From Chrysochromulina parva (Eukaryota; Haptophyta; Prymnesiales; Chrysochromulinaceae): a DNA stretch of 10,631 bases. Positions within the stretch are counted from its first letter, which is position 1, and each line of letters opens with the position of its first letter. Below the pieces are notes generated by a model. That model ran no database searches, was not told the origin of the DNA, and saw nothing but the letters and a program-made list of their open reading frames with translations. The stretch covers positions 1-10,631 of the forward strand of contig PJAB01002071.1 of assembly GCA_002887195.1 (NCBI GenBank), given 5' to 3'. Shown piece by piece: positions 6,789 to 10,631 of this stretch. The translations under genes and the position numbers were made by a program.

Positions 6789-8765
6789 ATGCCGCCGTCG
6801 AAGACGAGCGGTGCGGCAGCTCCGCGTGCGCAGCCGCCAGGCAATTCAGCCCAGAGCAGCACCGCAGCCTGCCAGGAGGATTGCTTCGTCGGCCGCAACC
6901 CGGGCGAGCTATGGGAGATCCAGGCGCTCATTGGCCAGGGCTCCTACGGGAAGGTTTACCGGGCCACCTCGCGGGCCACTTCGCGGCTCGTTGCCTTCAA
7001 GGTTCTGCCGCTCGAGGAGGACGCCATTTCTCATGAAATGTTGATGGAGCTCAACAGCCTGCGTCGCTGCGACCACCCCAACATCGTCCGCTATCACTCC
7101 TCCTACGTCTTCGATGCTCAGCTGTGGATTGCGATGGAATACTGCAGCGTGAGTGCGCTAGGCATCATGCGGCAGAGCCGGCAGCCGTTTGCGGAGGTAG
7201 AGGTTGCCGCCGTGTGCGCGGAGGCACTGCGCGGGCTCGACTACTTGCACAGCGTGTGCCGCCTCATCCACCGCGACGTCAAGGCCGGAAACATTCTGCT
7301 GACCGAGGCCGGCAATGTGAAGCTTGCGGACTTTGGCGTGGCAGCACAGATCTCTGGCACGCTGGCCAAGCGCTCGACGGTCATCGGCTCACCAATGTGG
7401 ATGTCGCCCGAGATGATCGTGGACGGCTCGTACGACTTCAAGACCGACATCTGGTCGCTCGGCATCACCGCGATCGAGCTCGCGCAGTTCAACCCTCCGC
7501 ACCACAACGTCTCGCCACCTTTACGGGTGCTCTTCCTGATCCCGCAGCTACCGCCGCCGACGCTCGAGCCGGCCAAGCTTTGGAGCGAAGCGTTCGTACA
7601 CTTCATCGGCCGCTGCCTGCGGAAGGATCCGAGTGAACGGCCGGATGCCGCCGAGTGTCTTCGCTTCGTTCTCGACTGCACTGGCGGCAGCACCAGCGGC
7701 AGCACCAGCGGCAGCACCGGCGGCAGCACCGGCGGCAGCACCGGCGGCAGCACCGGCGGCAGCACCGGCGGCAGCACCGGCGGCGCAACCAGCAGGTCCG
7801 CGGCGACTTGCAGCGGCGGCAGCCGCGAATCTGCGCCCGAGCTGCTTCCTCCATCGCTGCGGAGCCACGGGATCGCTCTCGAGAGGCTCATGGTTCGTTA
7901 TCTGCAGCAGCGTCGCGGCGGAAACGTAGAGAGCGCTGCGGCGAACGTTGTGACTGTTGCGTTGGAGGACACCTTACCTGCCACGATCAGGGCTACGGCT
8001 TCCTCGGCTGCGGCGCTCGCGGCCGCTTGCCTCACAGCAAGCAGCGGCGATGCGGAGGACGCCGAGGACATCCTTCGCAGCTTGAATCGCACCACTGAAT
8101 TCCCGCGCACACTACCCTACGCCGCTACCACTGCCGCCGCCGCCACCGCCGCCGCAGCTCATGCAGGGGCAGGCAGCGTGGGCGACCCCGCCTGCCCAAC
8201 CCTGAAGGCCGAGCCCGCAGGGGGGGCACAGCCGCTTGGCGTGGCCTGGCATGCAAGTGCTCACCACGGCGCCCTTCCCCTTTCCCCACAGCCGGTTGGC
8301 GTGGCGGCGCAAGCGTGCAGCGGCATAGGCGCCGTGGTGAGCACCAGTCATGCGGCCTTCGCGCTGACCAGCCCAGTGTCGGCGAGCCCATTCTTTAGCC
8401 CCGCACTCACGCTAAGGGCGGGCGTGAGCGCGGGGCGAAGCAACGTGCTCCCTGTGCCCGCACGCTTGCATGCAAGCCCGATGTTCAGCCCGCTGTTTAG
8501 CCCTAGGCTCACGCCCACCCATACCGGTAGCTCCATGAGCCCCATGCATAGCCCCGCGCTCACGCCCGTCGATTGCGCCGTTGATGGCAGCACGCAAGCG
8601 GGCGGCACAAAGTGCTGCCATGCTCCACCCGCGAATGGCCTGTCGCGTGCTTCCTCACTGCGCGATAGCATCTGCACGACGCTGCGCCGACTGACGGAGT
8701 CGGAGACGAACAGCGCCCTGAGCGAATCCGCGGGCTCCGTCGAGCACTCCGTCACATGGGTTTAG
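6789..8765 (+). CDS. STE20-family protein kinase, MST/Hippo-like
   Basis: 658 residues from the first in-frame ATG to TAG, no intron required. Kinase domain about 43-292: GQGSYGKV (49-56, Gly loop), VAFK (Lys71), helix C Glu87, HRDVKAGN (161-168, Asp163), DFG (181-183), activation segment LAKRSTVIGSPMWMSPE (193-207, Thr197), DIWSLG (220-225), and conserved Arg284. The activation segment and the IPQLPPPTLEPAKLWSEAF region are closest to MST1/2 (Hippo) among STE20 kinases, so I infer a serine/threonine kinase of a Hippo- or germinal-centre-type pathway. Oddities: SPE replaces the usual APE, and the MEYC...IM hinge region is two residues shorter than in MST. Residues 298-333 are GSTS/GSTG repeats. 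The tail is Ala-rich (about 410-460) and then Ser-Pro-rich (533-593). I see no SARAH or CRIB domain. The start context is weak. Confidence 0.88.
   Translation: MPPSKTSGAAAPRAQPPGNSAQSSTAACQEDCFVGRNPGELWEIQALIGQGSYGKVYRATSRATSRLVAFKVLPLEEDAISHEMLMELNSLRRCDHPNIVRYHSSYVFDAQLWIAMEYCSVSALGIMRQSRQPFAEVEVAAVCAEALRGLDYLHSVCRLIHRDVKAGNILLTEAGNVKLADFGVAAQISGTLAKRSTVIGSPMWMSPEMIVDGSYDFKTDIWSLGITAIELAQFNPPHHNVSPPLRVLFLIPQLPPPTLEPAKLWSEAFVHFIGRCLRKDPSERPDAAECLRFVLDCTGGSTSGSTSGSTGGSTGGSTGGSTGGSTGGSTGGATSRSAATCSGGSRESAPELLPPSLRSHGIALERLMVRYLQQRRGGNVESAAANVVTVALEDTLPATIRATASSAAALAAACLTASSGDAEDAEDILRSLNRTTEFPRTLPYAATTAAAATAAAAHAGAGSVGDPACPTLKAEPAGGAQPLGVAWHASAHHGALPLSPQPVGVAAQACSGIGAVVSTSHAAFALTSPVSASPFFSPALTLRAGVSAGRSNVLPVPARLHASPMFSPLFSPRLTPTHTGSSMSPMHSPALTPVDCAVDGSTQAGGTKCCHAPPANGLSRASSLRDSICTTLRRLTESETNSALSESAGSVEHSVTWV
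7686..7781 (+). repeat. 12-base coding minisatellite, eight copies
   Basis: GGCAGCACC(A/G)GC is repeated eight times without interruption (96 bases), the first two copies with A at the variable site, followed by a degenerate ninth. It encodes (GSTS)2(GSTG)6 directly after the kinase domain and probably acts as a flexible linker. Copy number is likely to vary between strains or alleles by slippage. Confidence 0.95.
8257..8344. repeat. Perfect 17-base inverted repeat inside the kinase gene
   Basis: GTGCTCACCACGGCGCC at 8257-8273 is the exact reverse complement of 8328-8344, with a 54-base loop. Both arms are coding. The same stretch holds a 60-base-spaced direct repeat (8229-8245 and 8289-8305, one mismatch in 17) encoding QPLGVA and QPVGVA. 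Confidence 0.9.
8385..8567 (+). repeat. Three 30-base units encoding SP-x-[FH]-SP-x-LT-[PL]
   Basis: Units at 8385-8414, 8487-8516 and 8538-8567 encode SPFFSPALTL, SPLFSPRLTP and SPMHSPALTP; a partial SPMF precedes the second. Each unit offers two or three Ser/Thr-Pro sites, as expected for proline-directed kinases or docking of their readers. They lie in the disordered tail of the kinase (residues 533-593). Confidence 0.85.
8399..8435. repeat. Short strong hairpin in coding sequence
   Basis: Arms 8399-8412 and 8422-8435 pair at 13 of 14 positions (one A opposite C), with a nine-base loop. The arms are almost wholly G and C, so the RNA or single-stranded DNA should fold stably. It overlaps the first SP unit of the kinase tail. 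Confidence 0.8.
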
Positions 8766-9518
8766 AGATCACACGAGTGCGTGCGCGTCCTCGCCCCGCA
8801 TCGATTCAGAAGAAATCGCGTATCGACGCGTTACGACCGCCGTTCGTAAGCCGACGTTGAACTGCGGAAGAAAACGATCGCTCCTGACAACATCGACTCT
8901 GGTTTAAAGCTAAAGTTTTCGGCTTTACTTACTTACAACTTAGAACTTCATTCGAAAGGGTCATCGTCGTTGTGCGTTGAACGGGCCAACGACCAACAAC
9001 CATGCCAACTCAACTGTCTCGCGCCCACAGCCCCAGCAGCGTCTCGCTCACGCAGTCACCTACACGCCGGTCGACGTGTCCGCGTCGCGCGCCGTCGGGA
9101 TGAGGCAGAGGAGCGTCGAGAGGAGCGAGATGTGCGCGTGTGAGACGGTGGTGTGGTGAGCGCGGGGGGACTTACGGGGGGACCGCGACGAAACTGATTG
9201 ACTGACTGACTGCGCGTGTGAGCTGTGTCCTGTGACGGTCGTCAGTCAACTAGGACAAGGTGGGGTGTCAGACTGTCAGTGCTCGTCCCTGGATGTATTG
9301 CTAGATTGGTAACTGGACTCTGGAGCGGGAGGGGATCAGAACTCAGTTTCTGGATGTCGTTCTAAACACCCAATCCGTGAATGCGAATCGGACCTACCAA
9401 GAAGTTGGTGTTTTTCCGGTAATTGCGTCGCACCATTATTCATTCATCACTACGATTTCGATTTTCGTTTGATGATGTGCCCCACGCCTTTCTTGGTTGT
9501 CGCTGTGCACTCCTTTTG
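8766..9518. other. Spacer between kinase and EF-hand genes
   Basis: About 750 bases between two plus-strand genes. It should hold the 3' end of the kinase transcript and the promoter of the EF-hand gene. A TGAC-rich patch at 9196-9211 (tandem ACTG units) has a short inverted partner at 9241-9249. The frame of the downstream gene is open from 9423 but without an ATG until 9519. I see no other gene or RNA here. Confidence 0.5.
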
Positions 9519-10436
9519 ATGCCCAAGCCATCGAAGCCCAACCTTGGAGCTGCCAAAAGTACTTCTCCACGTCCAGTCGGCAGCACACCTTTCTCGCATC
9601 GGAAGAGTGCCGGTCGACATGAAGGCTCCAGCTCAGCCAGACCAGCTGGAGAGCACAGCTGGTGGCTAGCAGGCAGCGTCGGCAGATCGATGGACTTGCG
9701 ATTTGATTGCCCACCTAAGGTGCAAACCAAAGTGCGGACCAAGTGGACGAAGGCCGCGATGCCAGGCCCACGCAACCTCCATCAAAATCAAGCTATTGTT
9801 CTGCTCCTCACTCGGAGCCAAAGCGCACCACCCAAATCATCGAGATCCCGACCCACGGAGTATCCCTGGGAGGCAAAGATCACGCCGCCCCCGCCACGTA
9901 AAAAAGAGGCCAACGCCGACCCGAGGGATGAGGAAGCCTTCCAACGAATCTTACGTGCCCTCCGACTCGAAGCCGACAGGCGCTATGGAGTGCACAAGCA
10001 AGAAGATGCTCAGAAGAATGCAATGGCAAGGGAAGAAGCTGCGGCGAAGCGGGCGGCCGCGGCCGAGGCACAACGGCGGGCGGACGCTGATACGATCACA
10101 GAGGCCGTGCAGCGTGCTCTGGATAAAGCGCGTTTGCAGCCCCCCAAGACCGCCACCGAGTTGGCGACTCTGGAGAAGGAACAAGGGGAAAAGCGTGCTG
10201 CAATGGGGGCCACGGCCACACAGCTGGAGGCGAGCAGGGACTCTACGCTCAAGCTCAAGCTCGGCCACGCAATCGCAAGGCGCAACCTTCCGACGGCCGC
10301 ACTCATGCGCTTGTGGGACACCAACGGAGATGGCGATCTTTCGAAGGAGGAGTTTATGCAAGCGCTGAAGCGCACACTGGATATGAAGATCGAATCAAGT
10401 GATATAGGACGATCTCGGACATTTTTTCCTCCCTGA
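9519..10436 (+). CDS. Basic helical protein with a single C-terminal EF-hand
   Basis: 305 residues from the first in-frame ATG to TGA. Residues 1-135 are basic, Ser/Pro-rich and probably disordered. Residues 137-204 form a charged, Ala-rich helix (EEAAAKRAAAAEAQRRADAD) likely to be a coiled coil, and a second helical stretch runs to about 250. One canonical EF-hand loop, DTNGDGDLSKEE at 267-278, has all the expected calcium ligands (D, N, D, backbone, and Glu at position 12), followed by FMQALKRTLDMKI. Such loops normally come in pairs. Here the protein stops 27 residues after the loop, with a Phe/Pro end (RTFFPP) where the linker to a second EF-hand would be. This may reflect truncation, a frameshift near 10410, or an unseen intron. 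The N-terminal half may also contain introns. It is probably a calcium-responsive structural or adaptor protein; the family is not recognised. Confidence 0.65.
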   Translation: MPKPSKPNLGAAKSTSPRPVGSTPFSHRKSAGRHEGSSSARPAGEHSWWLAGSVGRSMDLRFDCPPKVQTKVRTKWTKAAMPGPRNLHQNQAIVLLLTRSQSAPPKSSRSRPTEYPWEAKITPPPPRKKEANADPRDEEAFQRILRALRLEADRRYGVHKQEDAQKNAMAREEAAAKRAAAAEAQRRADADTITEAVQRALDKARLQPPKTATELATLEKEQGEKRAAMGATATQLEASRDSTLKLKLGHAIARRNLPTAALMRLWDTNGDGDLSKEEFMQALKRTLDMKIESSDIGRSRTFFPP

Positions 10437-10474
10437 GGAAACCCAGTCTCGCATACATTATCCAAACGGCTCAT

Positions 10475-10510
10475 GTGCCCACGACGGCGCTCGGGGGCCG
10501 TTGTGGGTAT
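10475..10510 (+). repeat. Stem-loop downstream of the EF-hand stop codon
   Basis: 10475-10488 pairs with 10497-10510 as a 14-base stem: 11 Watson-Crick pairs and three G-U wobbles in plus-strand RNA, with an eight-base loop. The centre of the stem (10478-10488) is the strongest part. It starts 39 bases after the TGA, so it would sit in the 3' untranslated region. A role in transcript stability or 3' processing is only an inference. Confidence 0.6.
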
Positions 10511-10574
10511 TTACTTTGCAGATGACTATGTACCACGTAATCCGGTGATGGCATGGTTGTTCGGCAATCGTCTC

Positions 10575-10593
10575 TTTAGGGTTGGGTTTAGGG
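10575..10593 (+). repeat. Telomere-like motif TTTAGGG-TTGGG-TTTAGGG
   Basis: Two exact TTTAGGG units flank one degenerate TTGGG unit in noncoding DNA near the right edge. It is too short to be a telomere. It may be a chance match, a plant-type telo-box promoter element for a gene to the right, or an interstitial telomere remnant. Confidence 0.5.
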
Positions 10594-10631
10594 ATTAATG
10601 CGCCCAACACGGCGCGTCTCTCCGGTAATTT

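Larger units (their letters stand above)
10437..10631 (+). other. Downstream region of EF-hand gene
   Basis: 195 bases to the window edge, with no recognisable gene. The +1 frame relative to the EF-hand protein stays open from about 10413 to 10550, but its translation shows no EF-hand residues. The region contains a stem-loop and a telomere-like motif, listed separately. Confidence 0.4.

Noticed and set aside
7141..7165. Micro-intron at GTGAGTGCGCTAG in the kinase hinge
   Set aside because: Only 13 bases, too short to splice. The frame is open and a two-residue-shorter hinge is tolerable.
7686..7781. Possible CRISPR-like array
   Set aside because: Contiguous 12-base units without spacers, in frame inside a kinase gene: a coding minisatellite.
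7241..7891. Long minus-strand frame with repeated LPPV units
   Set aside because: It is the antisense shadow of the kinase gene and its GSTG repeat; the kinase motifs on the plus strand are decisive.

Overview
The window looks like nuclear DNA from a GC-rich unicellular eukaryote, most likely a marine alga or similar protist. A haptophyte is my leading guess, but the lineage is not proven. The case for a eukaryote is: short introns with GT-AG ends that restore reading frames (84 and 94 bases); eukaryote-type domains (PH, PDZ, ubiquitin-interacting motifs, an MST/STE20-like kinase, a MAPEG enzyme, an EF-hand, a Golgi-type sulfotransferase fold); long low-complexity tails; and single genes on alternating strands with no operon-like packing. 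I saw no rRNA, tRNA, CRISPR array, transposase or viral hallmark gene.

Layout. 1-1040 (minus): the 5' two-thirds or so of a sulfotransferase that runs off the left edge. 1041-1726: a spacer carrying an imperfect direct repeat. 1727-3553 (minus): a two-exon gene for a PH - PDZ - multi-UIM protein. Its two halves are separated by one in-frame TAG, which lies at the end of a credible 84-base intron. 3554-3878: divergent control region. 3879-5193 (plus): a two-exon gene for a polytopic membrane protein built from two internally duplicated halves. 5194-5807: convergent spacer. 5808-6620 (minus): a MAPEG-family (mPGES-1/MGST-like) membrane enzyme with an Arg/Gly tail followed by an acidic tail. 6621-6788: a compact 168-base divergent promoter. 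6789-8765 (plus): an MST/Hippo-like STE20 kinase with a GSTG tandem repeat and a Ser-Pro-rich tail. 8766-9518: spacer. 9519-10436 (plus): a basic, Ala-rich helical protein ending in one EF-hand. 10437-10631: a stem-loop and a telomere-like motif.

Working together. There is no sign of a shared pathway. PH plus UIMs suggests a membrane-associated ubiquitin receptor, MAPEG suggests eicosanoid or glutathione chemistry in the ER, and the kinase suggests Hippo-like signalling, but these look like independent neighbours. The most unusual items are the PH-PDZ-UIM architecture, whose gene model depends on recognising the intron, and the duplicated membrane protein, whose paired cysteines sit 77 and 78 residues apart in the two halves. 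I found no convincing new multi-gene system.
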